The notes under the pieces are model-generated. The model saw only the letters and a list, made by a program, of their open reading frames with translations, was not told the DNA's origin and did no database searches. Of a stretch of DNA of 64,000 bases, positions 35,317-46,724 are shown in pieces; the stretch's first letter is position 1, and every line of letters starts with the position of its first letter. The DNA comes from Simmondsia chinensis (lineage: Eukaryota; Streptophyta; Magnoliopsida; Caryophyllales; Simmondsiaceae): positions 20,521,387 to 20,585,386 of the forward strand of contig JAGTTD010000014.1 of NCBI GenBank assembly GCA_018398585.1. Reading direction: 5' to 3'. The position numbers were made by a program, and so were the translations under genes.

Positions 35317-36727
35317 ATGGCACCTACAACTTGAGCTAATGCTGCTAACAATGTGGCTGGTGTTGCTGCTAATATGGCAGCTAGTGCCACTGCTTATGCT
35401 GCAGCTATGACTGGAGACAATGCAAACGCTCAGGGAGACCGTATGGATCAGATGATGTAGAACTTGATGCAAGAAATGAATCGTATGGATTGTAGAATGG
35501 AGACACAATCTCAGCAGTTTGCTCAGCAACTCACAGGTCTGCAGCAGAGGATGGATAAGCAGCCAACTGGTGGAAGTGTTCTCTTAGCTACAAGTCAGCA
35601 AGCTCGACCTCATGATCCTGTAATTGTTCCGTCTGAGAGCAATGATAGTGCTTCAACTGCTCATAACAGAGGATTCAGACAGCCAAGAGTGGATTTGGAG
35701 GCTTTTGATGGTAACCTTCCTCAATCTTGGATAAGGAAATGTGAAAGATACTTTAGTTTTTACAAAATTGATGAGCATGAAAAGGTAGAACCAGCAGCTG
35801 TACATTTGCATGGTGAGATGGAGACTTGGTCCTATGGGTTGATGCATACTAGGCCTACCATTACTTGGACTGAGTTTGCTAATGAGTTGTGTAACAAATA
35901 TGGTGATGAGGATATTAGAGAGGTTGTGGATAATTTTAACAAGATTGTTCAAACTACGTCGGTGAAGGATTACATGGCACGTTTTGAGCGATTGAGATCT
36001 ATGATGTTGTCTATGTATCCTACTGCTCTGGAGTCCTACTATGTGTCAAGTTTCGTAAGTGGTCTCAAGCTAAGAATCAAGAGTTTGGTGAAGGCCTTTG
36101 ATCTCTGTAGCCTTACTCAATCATACTCCAAAGCTAAGAAGGTTGAGAGTTCAGTGTTAACAAGTTCAGATTCTCAGAGGCCAAAAGGAAATTTCAGTGT
36201 ACCTTCTTCCACTAAGTTTGCTCAGAGTACTAACTAGGCTGGTGGCAGTGAAGATAGGAGATCTCAGAAGCTTTATTTATAATGTAACCAAAGGTATTTC
36301 TTTGGTCACAAGTGTGATCCTTAGTTCTTAATGGCAGTATCTGGTGAAGAAACAGTGGAGATTGAAGAAGATGGAGAGATTGATTGCAAGGAACTGGTGG
36401 AAGAGGTGACAATTGACACTGATGAAGAAAGCGATGTGGAGATATATGTTCAATCATTGACAAGTAGTGGTTCACACAACACTATACGCATTAAGGTAGC
36501 ATCCGAACAATGAGAGTTGCTAATACTAATTGATAGTGGATCAACCCATAGATTTGTGGATCCAAAAGTTATGGGAGCCGTGGGATAAGAACTAATTCAG
36601 ATCAACCCTATATTAGTCATGGTTGCTAATGGGAATTCAATATTGACACACACTAAGTGTAAGAACTTCTGTTGGAAGATGCAAGGACACAAATTTGAAT
36701 ATGATTTTAGGGTTTTGAGATTAGGAG
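35317..36727 (+). pseudogene. El4 gag and protease, first part
   Basis: A plausible start is the ATG at 35317 (MAPTT, TGA, then ANAANNVAGV, an Ala-rich N-terminus). After a TAG near 35458 (MM-stop-N), 35464-36237 is open for 257 codons with a Gln-rich coiled-coil-like part and the capsid-like core (FDGNLPQSWIRKCERYFSFY, YMARFERLRSMM). A damaged zinc knuckle (CNQRYFFGHKC) lies near 36283-36315, an acidic linker at 36331-36513, then the protease LILIDSGSTHRFVD near 36525-36560 with intact DSG. The frame is cut at 36727 by a solo LTR exactly between codons of the conserved RLGGCD segment. Confidence 0.9.
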
Positions 36728-38506
36728 TGATGTAGACTTTGCATATGCGTTTGCAAGTGCACTAGTCGTACCAAGTAATATAGAAGTAAATGAGTAGCTT
36801 CAATACTATTTGAAAGACCAAAAAATTTAGGATTTTGATATGAAATAAAGTAAAATAAAATAAAAAGAAATAAAGTTAAAACAAGATTAGAATGTGCTAA
36901 TTTTTTGTTGGTTTTTATCAGTTTATAAAGTCTAAGGCATCCGATTTCACCTTAGTTGCATCAATACGCCTTTTCTATTCTCGATAGTCAAGTTGTTACT
37001 GTGTGTTGATTGTTGAAAATCCTAATTTACTAAATATTCTTTCTTGAGCAACATTTTGCATACTCTTTAACATATTAACCCATCACTCTTGTGCATGAAT
37101 TTAAATAAGAAAAGAGTTTTTAAAGCTCTATGATTTTCTTTTTTGAAAACCACACAAATCGCATTAATCTCTCTCAAGCATTCGCCCAATTTTGGTGCTT
37201 ATCACCTCAGCAATCATCCTAAATCTCCTCGCAGACACATTATGAATCATTATAGGCTTTAAACGGTGATCAAGCATTTAGAACTCATGAAGAACAATAA
37301 TAAACACTTCAACAACACAATAACATAAACATTGAATACTTTGAATTAGAAATAAGCGTATATTACAACTTGGGCTACATCGTAGCCTTAGATAACTAAA
37401 TTAGATCATGATAAACTTAATATAAGATGTATTTAACACAAAATTCATGAACTTAATGAAGAGAAGTATAGAAAAGAACTTGAAAATGCAAAATTTCAGA
37501 CCAAACTTCTTCTTTTCTCCTCCTTCTTTCTTCCTAAGATTTTCTACCTTATTTCTCTACTTTGTATTTAATATTTCTGGATTTTATGATGCTAAAACAC
37601 CTCCTAGGCGTCCCTATTTATAGTACATGAGGTTGGAATTAGAAAAAGTTCAAAAAATTGCAAGCTTAAAGCTCATTGCACCACACATCTGCAACAGCTG
37701 CCAATTCTGCAGGTTTGCAACTTGCTGCTGATTTCTTCATTTTTCTTATACTATGGCAGCCCAAAACTAGTCTTAAAATCAACTTGAACATTTTATTGAA
37801 GTGTACAAGAGGTTCTTTCACTTCATTCGTCAGTTTTGCCACCAAAAATTGCAAGTTGAAGTGAATTGTGCAGGTTGGTTTTTAGTTTCTGCAACTTGCT
37901 ATCCTTTGCTGCTTTTCTTCATTTTTTTTCGGCTTTGGCCTCCCAAAATCAGCTTTAACATAAATTCTAACATGTTAATGAAGTTTACAAGAAGTTATTT
38001 CACCTTATTTTTCCAATTTGCCACACAAAATTGCAAGTTGAAGTGAATTGTGCATGCTTAGTGTTCATTCTCTGCATTGTTGTTGTTCTTGCTGTTTTTC
38101 TTCATATTTTTGAGCTTAATACCACCTAAATTCAGAGTTTACATCAACTTGGACATGTTAATGTATTTTTTAATCAATCCTTGCTCTTCATTTGTGCATT
38201 TTGCTACCCATTTTTCAAGGTTAAATTGAATTGTGCATGAACTTGGTGATTTCTTGCTAAAACTAGTATTTTGATTGATTTGGCTCATTTTTATGCTTTC
38301 GTTTGATGTATCTTGCTTTCAAATATTTATGTTGATAATAAAACCTAGCAAAATTTAGCATAAAATAAGTATTTTTGCACAGAAATGGCAATAGAAGAAA
38401 AAAAAGAACAAAAGGAAGCAAAGCGATAAAATTTTGAGGTAAAGTAGTTAGAAAATGAACCAAAATGCTATGAATAATTATATACTAAATTACACTTATC
38501 AAAGAG
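36723..38506 (-). mobile_element. solo LTR (1.77 kb) inside El4 protease
   Basis: Insertion 36728-38501 starts TGATGTAG, ends CTTATCA and is flanked by AGGAG (36723-36727) and AAGAG (38502-38506). Removing it and one duplication restores the reading LRLGGCD across the join. TG...CA ends with a 5 bp duplication and no internal coding indicate a solo LTR. Orientation minus is inferred: the reverse strand starts TGATAAGTGTAATTTAG, and the segment GCAAGTGCACTAGTCG, similar to plant gypsy LTR ends, is then near its 3' end. Family not assigned. It contains the tandem repeats listed separately. Confidence 0.82.
37655..38260. repeat. about 185-bp imperfect tandem repeats within the solo LTR
   Basis: The block AAATTGCAAGTTGAAGTGAA followed by TTGTGCA recurs near 37655 (partial), 37848, 38028 and 38213 (diverged), each followed by similar sequence with TTCTTCATTTTT and ACATGTTAATG. 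This gives about three and a half units of roughly 180-190 bases. Confidence 0.78.
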
Positions 38507-41500
38507 GTTGTGATATTGTATCGGGAGTGGACTGGATGAAAAACTTCAGGCCAATACTCTTTGATTTCTCTCAATTAACTTTGTCCTTTGAGAAAAATGG
38601 AAAGAAGATGCAATTGCAAGGAATTGTGGAACATGGTCAAATTCAATTGATGAAGGGGAAAAGCTTGCAAAAGGTGCTCAAGAAGGGTGGCTATAGTTGG
38701 GTAGGATATCTCTACTCACTCACGGCTGACTCAGATGTTGATTCCACTTAGTCTAATGTTGAATTGATTGCCTTGCTTAATGAGTATGGAGAATTGTTTG
38801 AGCAACAAGATACATTGCCACCTAAGAGCGAGCTTGATCATGCAATTCCCTTGAAAAAGGCTACTGATCCTGTGAATTTATGGCCCTATATATATCCTCA
38901 TTCACAGAAGGATGAAATTGAGAGACAAGTTGAGGAGTTATTGAAAACAAGATTCGTACAGCACGGTCACAATCCCTTTGCCTCTCCTGTGATTTTATCA
39001 GGAAAAAGGATGGAACTCCTAGAATGTGCATTGATTATCGAAAATTGAACTCTCACACAGTCAAGGATAAGCTTCGCATTCCAATTACTGATGACGTGGA
39101 TGAATTGCAAGCAGCTTGGTATTTCTCTAAATTGGACTTAAGGCAGGGTTATTATCAGATTAGAGTTCAAGAAAAATACATTCATAAGACAGTTTTTCGA
39201 ACTTATCAAGGGAATTATGAATTTGTGGTGATGCCCTTTGGACTGCCAAATGCGCCTTCAACATTCTGGGCATTGATGAATCTTGTGTTCTAGTTATATT
39301 GAAAGAAGTTTGTGCTAGTATTTTTTGATGATATTTTGGTCTACAGCCCTACCTTGCAAAAGCATTACTTCCATCTTGAACTGGTTTTTCCATCCATGAG
39401 GCAACACAAGCTTTATGCAAAGTTGTGTAAATGTACCTTTGCTAAGACACAAGTAGAGTATCTTGGGCATGTTATTTTAGGAAAGGGTGCTACAACTGAC
39501 CCAAGCAAAGTACAAGCAATGAAAGAGTGGCCACAACCTAAATCCCTCAAGCAGCTGAGGAGTTTCTTGGGGTTAACAGGATATTACCGCAAGTACATAG
39601 CCGGCAATGGCATTATTGTAAAACCATTAACAGATATACTGAAGAAAGATGGGTTCATATGGGATGATAAAGCAATGGAAGCCTTTGAACATTTGAAACA
39701 GGCTATAACTATGGCTCCTGTGCTTGTGATGCCAGATTTTAGCTTACCATTCTTGTTGGAAACTGATGCTTGCAGTACTGGTATTGGTGCAGTGCTTTCT
39801 CAAAATGGAAGGCCTTTGGCTTTTCTTAGTCAAGTGTTGGGTCCTAAGAATCAAAAGTTGTCTATTTAAGTGAAAGAGTACATGGCTATACTCCTAGTAG
39901 TTCAAAAATGGCGGCATTACCTTAAGGGACATCAATTTTTGATCAAGACAAATCACCAAAGCCTCAAGTATCTACTTAAGCAAAGAATTTTGACAAGGGT
40001 TCAAAGGAAAGGGCTAATGAAGATGTTGGGGTCATAATATACAATTCAGTACAAAAAAGGGGTTGAAAATGTTGTTGCTGATGCCCTTTCCAGAAGATTG
40101 GAGGAATTGGAAGTTGAAGGATCTTGTACAGCTAGTACTCAAGTAATTCCCTTATGGATGATAGAGTTGATCAATTCCTATGAGCATGATGCTTTTTCTC
40201 AGGCATACATTATTCCCAATAGCATACATGCCAGTTCGGACAAAGCTGATGCAAAGGTGACAGTGAGCAATGGAGTTCTTCGAGTTAAGGGCAGAATTTA
40301 CATTGGTGAAAGCCAAGGACTGAGGAAGCAAGTCATCAAAGCTTCACATGACTCACCATGGGGAGGCCACTCCGGAATAGAGGGTACTTACGAAAGAATT
40401 AAGCTATATTCCCAATGGAAGGGATTGAAGAAAGATGTGCAAGATTTTGTGCAGCAATGTGAAGTTTGTCAACCGACAAAGCTTGAGCATACTCCCTATA
40501 AAGGGTTGCTGTACCACTACCAATTCCAGAGGGTGCTTGGGCTCACATAAGCATGGATTTTGTGGAAGGCCTGCCTAAGTTAGAGGGAAAAGAAATCATT
40601 TTGGTGATTGTGGATCGTTTCACCAAGTTTGGGCACTTTGTTGGTCTCCATGATCCAATTACTGCAGAAACATTGGCAAGATTGTTCTTGGATCAGGTGT
40701 ATGGGCTTCATGGACTTCCTCAGTCTATTGTTTTTGACAGAGATAGGTTGTTCACAAGTTCTTTTTGGCATGAGTTTTTTCTATTGTTGGGCACCACATT
40801 GGCTATGAGTTCTTCGTACCACCCACAATCTGATGGCCAGACTGAGAGGGTTAATCAGTGTATTGAGCAATATTTGGGAGGGATGACATTTACTCATCCT
40901 AAGCAGTGGTATAGTATTTGTCTCTTGCTGAGTATTGGTACAATACTAATTTCCACTCTTCTTTAGGTTCAACACCTTTTAAAGCCTTATATGGTTATGA
41001 ACCACCATCTCCTTTTGTACAACAAGGAATGGTTTCTCAAGTTGATGAAGTAAATGAGTTGCTTCTAAATAGAGCTCAGTTAACACGACAACTCAAGGAC
41101 AATCTTCAGTTGGCACAAGCGAGGATGAAGTTTTTTGCAGATAAGAAGAGGATTGACAGGAATTTCGAGGTTGGAGATCTTATTTATCTCAACTTGCAGC
41201 CATACAGGGAAATTTCAGTGGCTATTCACAAAAACCCTAAGTTATCGGCTTGGTACTTTGGGCCTTATGAGGTTCTGGAGAGAATTGGCAAAGTAGCCTA
41301 CAGATTAGATCTTCCAAGAGATTGCTTGGTCCATCTGGTATTCCAAGTTTCTTTGCTTAAGAAGCATGTGCCAGATAAAGTCAAGGGAGTCGTTGATGCT
41401 TTGCAAGCTACCTCCTGAGGTCACTTGAATCAAGAACCTGTAGCCATCCTTGACAGCAGAGTGGTGAAGGAGCACGGGATTGACAGCACGCAGGTGCTAA

Positions 41501-41586
41501 TACAGTGGACTAATCATGGTCCTGAAGGTTCTACATGGGAGAGCTGGAAGTTTCTCAAGTCTCAATTTCCTTTCTTCCATTCTTGA
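38507..41586 (+). pseudogene. El4 protease end, RT, RNase H, integrase, chromodomain
   Basis: Resumes with GCDIVSGVDWMKNF. RT is spread over 38764-39048, 39024-39293 and 39312-39869 with frame changes ([12 protein letters not shown]; active site FFDDILVYSP near 39325 intact). RNase H: LETDACSTGIGAVLSQ. Integrase: HSGIEGTYERIK and CEVCQPTK (40098-40550), MDFVEGLPKLEGKE, VFDRDRLF and QSDGQTERVNQ (40553-40966), C-terminal barrel GPYEVLERIGKVAYRLDLP (40918-41418). After a TGA at about 41416 a chromodomain-like end follows (VLIQWTNHGPEGSTWESW), finishing at 41586. At least five stops or frameshifts. TAG in SD-V-DST-stop-SN near 38750 probably replaces Gln. Confidence 0.92.
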
Positions 41587-41600
41587 GGCAAGAATGTGCT

Positions 41601-41614
41601 TGAGGGGAGGGTAT
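41601..41614 (+). promoter_or_regulatory. El4 polypurine tract
   Basis: TGAGGGGAGGGTAT immediately precedes the 3' LTR. Confidence 0.9.
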
Positions 41615-42016
41615 TGTCATGACCAAGACTGATTTTAATTGGCCTTATCGGGCTCCTTAGTAGTTGACCAAAAATTAGTTGCAATTAAGGTTCTTTTGCT
41701 TTTGGTGGCAAAGTTAATTGTTGGTTAAAGTCTTGTTTTGCTCTTAAGTCAATTGTGACGGTTGGTTCAGGTTGTTTGGATTGGTTAGTTGCAATATTAG
41801 AGTCTAAATTCATTGTTTTTCATTCTATCTTGTAACTAGTACAAATAAGAGATTGGTTGCAAGGTTTGATTCATTGAATGCTAATGAATTGACATTTTCT
41901 CTCTCTCATCTAAACTCTCTCTAATTTCTCATCTCATTCCCTCTTTTCTCACCTAAACTCTTCCCTATCCTGTCCAAACCTAGGGTAAGTTTCAAGATTG
42001 AACTTGAATCTTAACA
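41615..42016 (+). mobile_element. El4 3' LTR
   Basis: 402 bases, TGTCATGACC to CTTGAATCTTAACA, homologous along its length to 34780-35182, with scattered substitutions. Confidence 0.93.
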
Positions 42017-42068
42017 GTCTCCAACTCTAAGTGCTCTAATAGATGCCTTTTGTTGTGACCATAGTTCA

Positions 42069-42241
42069 GAACTGTGAATCCAACAGTCGGCATTAGAGTT
42101 ATTTTTACCGACATTGAGCCCACCGAGGATCCTCCTTAAAAGATCCAGATCATCATGAGAACTGGGCATCCAAAGAAAAATCCAAATTACCACCTACTAG
42201 AAGTGGACACCAGTCAGGAACCACGATAGTTAGGACACCAA
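42069..42241 (+). pseudogene. Tat-like gag C-terminal segment (X3)
   Basis: Translation gives NPTVGIRVIFTDIEPTEDPP, then a stop. The DNA matches the reverse strand of X1 at about 5890-6040. The 42022-42068 stretch before it is flank shared with element C or X and is not assigned. The first 40 bases correspond to the same part of gag as the last 48 bases of X2 (20990-21037), so X2 and X3 overlap rather than join cleanly. Confidence 0.55.
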
Positions 42242-43110
42242 CGCAATCAAGGTTAAGCGTCGGCCGTCAAAACCCTAAACAATTGTGCGAACTTAAGTTG
42301 ACTTGACTTATTAAGAAGTGACAATAATGTTAAGACCAATGCAAACAAGGTTGCCATAGCCGTCAAAGCCTTAAACTAAAACCTCAATTCGTAATTCATT
42401 GAAATTTTGGAAAAGATTAAAACTCGAAGTTCATACCTGGCACTCGAGAGACTACATTGCTGATGAAGCAAGTACATCAAGTTTTACGTTAATCAAAGCT
42501 AAGCTAAGTTACTTTAATCCTAAGAAAAAGCACAACTGAGCTGTAAAGAAAACTTGAAGAAGTTTTGTATTGAGTGTGTACTACTTTGGACTAATATAGA
42601 GTTCTTTATTTATAGAAAAAGAAAAACAATAGCTGCTCCTATCTCTACGGAAACTTCGCCCACGTCTAGCCACTACGCTTTTTCATTGTGTCCGTAAATC
42701 TTCAATGAATGTGTCTCTAAATCAGTATTGAAGGGAAATCCTTAGTTCCCATGTCCGCAATCTTAGCAGAAATCACTTCTAGAAACCCCATTTCTTCTTG
42801 GATTAAGCTTAGTGCCCAAGTATCTGAGATTGTCCTCCAAGTAACCATGTCGAGCCTGGAAACCCCCTTTCTTACAATCTTCTTTGTAGTCCCATGACCT
42901 CGAGCTCCTTTCACCCTTCAAGCATCTCGAGCCCTCGAGTGGTATATACCCTTTTCGAGGTGATCATCTTTTCGGGATACTGGGCTTGAGACGCTATTAC
43001 TTCGGCACCTAAAGGCTTAATTCTCTTCGAGGAAGGCCTCACATGTTAATAACATGGCACTTTGATCAAAACCATGTCATCCCAACCCTTTTGAAATGAG
43101 GGTGTAAGCA
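42242..43110 (-). mobile_element. Tat-type solo LTR, minus
   Basis: Its reverse complement is homologous to the X2 LTR (8305-8711 plus 11983-12391) along the whole length, while sequence on both sides (42130-42241 and 43128-43310) matches internal parts of X1. It is therefore a lone LTR of the same family, in opposite orientation, sitting inside a Tat-like coding region. About 0.87 kb, with AATAAAGAACTC near 42600-42612 on the minus strand. Flanking 5-mers (ACCAA and ATTGG) do not match clearly. Confidence 0.7.
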
Positions 43111-44003
43111 ATTGGGTCCAACCTTTTGGTACTCTTGGTAAAGGCAGACACACAAGAAGCTCGAAAGATGGGTTAGCCTCTCATCCTTTGAGGGACGAGA
43201 GTCATGGTGGGATCATCTTTCTAAGAATTCCCTAACATAGGGAGTGGCTAAGGACAAGAAGAAGTACTCCCCTCTCAGCATCAACTTAGTGGAACTTTAG
43301 GTCGTGTTAACCCAACAGTGTCTGATAGAGGAAACAATTTCCACTAGGAGGACTTCCCTCAACCAGCGGAGGAGTCTCAAACTCGGGAGTTAATCTAGAG
43401 TACCAGCCTCTAGAGCTCCATACACCAATGACTGGTAGTCCTCAAAACCATGATCAAGACACACACAAGGATGTCAGCCAAGGAAAGGGAATAGACCAAG
43501 GGATCCAGATACAATTTGGGACGCTCCTAGAAAAAGCTAATTTCAGAACTGCATGTTTCCTTTCTTTTGGAGTTCATGGAAACTAGCACTCAAGACAGCC
43601 TCGAGGGAGACTTTATAGCAAAGGACGAGGATCATTAAGTGGCACTTATGGCTAAGGTAGCAGCCACCAAATGTAACCATGACCCCTTATCTTTTAAAAT
43701 TAATACCCCAACATTCAAATCCTCTGATGAATCACCTGACATAGTGAAGATGATGTTTGATGGGTCTAATAAAGCCAGTAAACACATCAAGCCCCTATAC
43801 ATTTGGGTCAAATTTGATGGCATTTTGGTGAACAGGGTCTTGGTGGACAATGGTGCGGCCATCAATGTTCAGCCTACATTAAAGTTGGGGATCTTGGTAA
43901 ATCTCAAGATGATCTAATTACTTTGGGCTTTGCAACCTATGGCTTTTCTGGAGCTACTACTAAATCCAAAGGGGTCATCCCGATTGACTTAACAGTTGGT
44001 AAC
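43111..44003 (+). pseudogene. Tat-like gag/protease region (X3)
   Basis: Plus-strand sequence matched by X1 (reverse, 5480-5650). A stretch 43639-43917 is open for 92 codons and holds the protease: VLVDNGAAINV near 43846-43880, where the Tat-type active site is Asp-Asn-Gly rather than Asp-Ser/Thr-Gly. Further on, frameshifted, VIPIDLTVG leads to the 44003 break, where El5 inserted (GTAAC). The protease continues at 47188. Confidence 0.75.
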
Positions 44004-44460
44004 TGTTACGCTCGGGCTTGAACCACGAACGTAAATCGAATTTAATTTGGATAGTTTGAGAGTATGAGATGAGAAAGAAGGGAAATTAAGATGAGAAAGT
44101 AGAGTTTTAGAGTTAGATGAGAGAAAGAAGGGAAAGGGGATGAGAAAATAGAGTTTAATCTCAAATTGAGATAGCTTGTCATGTATTTTCATTGAATGAT
44201 TTCAATTACAGCTGAATGATCTATTTATAAGCAAAACAACAAGCTATTACATTGTATCTAAGCTAACAACTTAGAAGCATCTAGAATTAACTAACAATTA
44301 TTTGAATTATTATTATTGGAGCCAAATAACAGCATATAACAGCAGAAGAACAGGATTCCTTTTAACAGAATGTTAAGTAGTAATAGAATTGTAATTCCTA
44401 ACGGTCCTTCCCGCCATTTTGCCAATTTAAATTCAAGTCTCGGATTTTCGGTTTGTAACA
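44004..44460 (-). mobile_element. El5 3' LTR (left)
   Basis: TGTTACGCTCGGG to GTTTGTAACA. Purine-rich blocks with GAGATGAGAAAG near 44070-44150. Highly similar to 46725-47182. Confidence 0.92.
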
Positions 44461-44474
44461 TTCCTTTCCCCTTG
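44461..44474 (-). promoter_or_regulatory. El5 polypurine tract
   Basis: Reverse strand reads CAAGGGGAAAGGAA next to the 3' LTR. Confidence 0.82.
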
Positions 44475-44603
44475 AAAACATTCTTGTCCTCAAGAATGAA
44501 AGAGAACGAGACTTGGAAATCACTCATTGGAGGCGTTGCCCTTCCGAAACTGGAGTTTTCTGGACTTGTACAATTTCATAGTAAGGTCGTGCAATTCCTT
44601 CCT
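44475..44603 (-). pseudogene. El5 remnant of pol 3' end
   Basis: Reverse translation gives short pieces such as SFILEDKNVFKGKG just before the 3' LTR. The other chromoviruses have the same kind of DKN.FK ending after the chromodomain, so this is probably the last scrap of pol left by an internal deletion between gag and this point. Too short for certainty. Confidence 0.5.
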
Positions 44604-45464
44604 TCAAGCTATTGGATCCACTTCATCTTCATTGCCATTGTCTTGATCAGACCCCTCATTTTCAGCGTCATCTTCATCACTTTCGAATTCCCCTTCAACA
44701 TCAACCCCTCTTGCCATTATGAGAAGCTTAGGATTGCACATGTGGCTGGGTACGTAAGGTTGATGGCATTTAAAACAGTGGTGTCGGTACTCCTTCTCAA
44801 TGCTTCGGGGTTCTTTATGCTCATCCCATTTCTTGTGGTCTAACCCCTTGTGAGGATGTTGGAAGTTTTCTTCCCGATGCTTGGGCCGATCAAGAAATGT
44901 TAAGTCTGAGGCCTCAATCAATTTTGCTTTCGCAAAAGCTTGAGACAAGGAAGTAGGTTCAAGAGCCTTAACCAAGTTCTTGATTTTCGGCTTTAATCCA
45001 CTGATAAAGCTCGAGACATAGAAGGACTCGGGGGCTCGAGGTGCAATTGTAATCATACTGGCTCGGAGATTTTCAAATTTCGTCATATAGTCCTTTACGG
45101 TAGTGACTTGAGTTAGCTTGTTGAAGCTTTCCACAATATCACCCACTTCTTCAACACCATAGCGCTCACATAACTCGGTCACGAACTTGTCCCAAGTAAG
45201 AGCGAGATTGCTCCTTAACAGGCTATAAAACCACACTTCGTGATCCCCTTGGAGATAAACCGCGGCCAATTCCACCTTTTGATCATCGGGAATGGAATAG
45301 AAATGGAAATATCTCTCACATCTTCTTATCCACGAGTGAGGTTGCTTTCCATCAAAATCTTCGAGTTGAACTCGTGGTTGTCGAAAGCCATTGCGTCCAT
45401 TACCATAAGAGACTTCATTGCTTCGGTTAATAACAAATTTAGATGCATTTATCCCTGAATTATA
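44604..45464 (-). pseudogene. El5 gag core with zinc knuckle and acidic tail
   Basis: Open from about 45464 to the stop at 44604. It reads FDGKQPHSWIRRCERYFHFY, then LQGDHEVWFYSLLRS, MTKFENLRASMI and FISGLKPKIKNLVKAL (capsid-like core), a zinc knuckle CFKCHQPYVPSHMC near 44725-44770, and a very acidic C-terminus (ESDEDDAENEGSDQD). An in-frame stop at about 45465 separates it from the N-terminal part. Gag alone could form particles; an intact relative would be needed for cDNA synthesis and integration. The natural stop after the acidic tail, with no protease following, supports a gag-only element. Confidence 0.85.
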
Positions 45465-45821
45465 CTACTGAACAGTGTCAGGTTGTAGTCCGGCATTCAA
45501 GCAAACAGATCGTGTAGGAGATGGATCGTAAAATGGATCAGAGTGTCCTGCATTCTCATGTCGTGGTGCTGCAGAACCAGGAAAAGGACCTGTTGAATCT
45601 GGTGGATGTTCTTTTTGGTCAAAACGTATGCTCACCGATCGCCTTTGCTCTTACTCCCATTGATGTTCACGCAGTTTGTCAGATTCTTGCGTTTCTGGAA
45701 CCTGATATTGAGGTCTGCCTTCTTCAGTTTGCAGCTGCACGTGAGATCTGGTGTTATCCTTAACATATTGAGGATCAACTTGTGGATGAGCAAGATGAAT
45801 TCTAGCACCTGGAACTTATGC

Positions 45822-46430
45822 TTACAGTAGCTTAGGTGGCCTAATTACATGACTTGCAGGCAACAAAGGAGCAGATTTAGAAGTCACATTTTGTTTATCA
45901 ATTTGGTTGTGCAACTCCTTAATCTTCTCTTCCAAACTCAATGTTTGTTGGTTCACTTGGTTTGAGATTCTTTCCTCCAACACTTGAACTTGCTGCTTCA
46001 CTTGTTCATTGATTGTTTCTTCCACATCTTGCAATTGTTGAGGCCCAAAGTTTTCATTGAACATTTGTGTTTGTTCAGCCACTGATTTCTCCACTTGCTT
46101 ATTCACCTCCTCTTGCAAGTATACAATCTTTTCTTCAATTTGTTGTAACCGTGCATCTTTATCCATCATCAACTTCAAAATTTGCTGAATATTATCATTC
46201 TGGCGCCTAATCTCGAGGCTTTGCTGCTCAAACTTCATATCCTGCTGATCAAACCTTGCATTTAACTGATCGAACTTGTCATTCCACTCCCGGCAATGAT
46301 CACTTGATACATTAGCACCAGAACTTGTAACTACAGCAACGAAATCCATTCCCGAACCAGGTACATCGGCACCTCCAGCACCAGATCTGGTTCTCACGGC
46401 TTCTATCATATTTTTCTTCAATTTTGCCAA
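45822..46430 (-). pseudogene. El5 gag N-terminal coiled-coil region
   Basis: 202 codons open. The conserved gag opening is EAVRTRSGAGG, with the usual start probably at the internal Met about 46409. A long heptad-like, Gln/Glu-rich stretch follows (DARLQQIEEKIVYLQEEVNK, then QQVQVLEERISNQVNQQ) and predicts coiled coils, which would serve gag-gag contacts. It is longer in coiled coil than the gag N-termini of El3 or E1. Confidence 0.82.
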
Positions 46431-46710
46431 TCCTCAATCGATCAATTGAATGATGAATCCGCTCTGCTTCAGCAACCGAGAACAATGCAGCACTGAAAAT
46501 GATCCACAGCTTGAGCTTCACAATCGCTTGCCTGCTATTGCAAGTTCAGATCTGAATTCTTTTTCAAGATCAATGTATGAATCAAATCTGGATCGATTTG
46601 GTTGTACTGAACTGAAATTCAGTAATGAATTTGATGTTTTTGATTACTCCTGAAAATTTTTTTTTTATTTTTTTTTTTTAAAATTTGATTACGCACTCGA
46701 TCGAAACGAG

Positions 46711-46722
46711 GCTCTGATACCA
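46711..46722 (-). promoter_or_regulatory. El5 primer binding site
   Basis: Reverse strand reads TGGTATCAGAGC, a perfect initiator-Met complement two bases from the LTR. Confidence 0.95.
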
Positions 46723-46724
46723 AT

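Larger units (their letters stand above)
34775..42021 (+). mobile_element. El4: chromovirus (Ty3/gypsy) carrying a solo LTR
   Basis: LTRs at 34780-35182 and 41615-42016; target duplication ATCTC and GTCTC (one transition). Perfect primer site at 35185-35196 and polypurine tract 41601-41614, so plus orientation. Total 7.24 kb, of which 1.77 kb is a solo LTR inserted in the protease, leaving a 5.46-kb original element. It lies in the flank next to El3, and its duplication overlaps that of El3. Confidence 0.94.

Noticed and set aside
42242..43110. 5' LTR of the plus-strand Tat-like element X3
   Set aside because: It lies just before Tat coding sequence, but its orientation is minus and both flanks match internal sequence of X1, so a solo LTR is the better reading.
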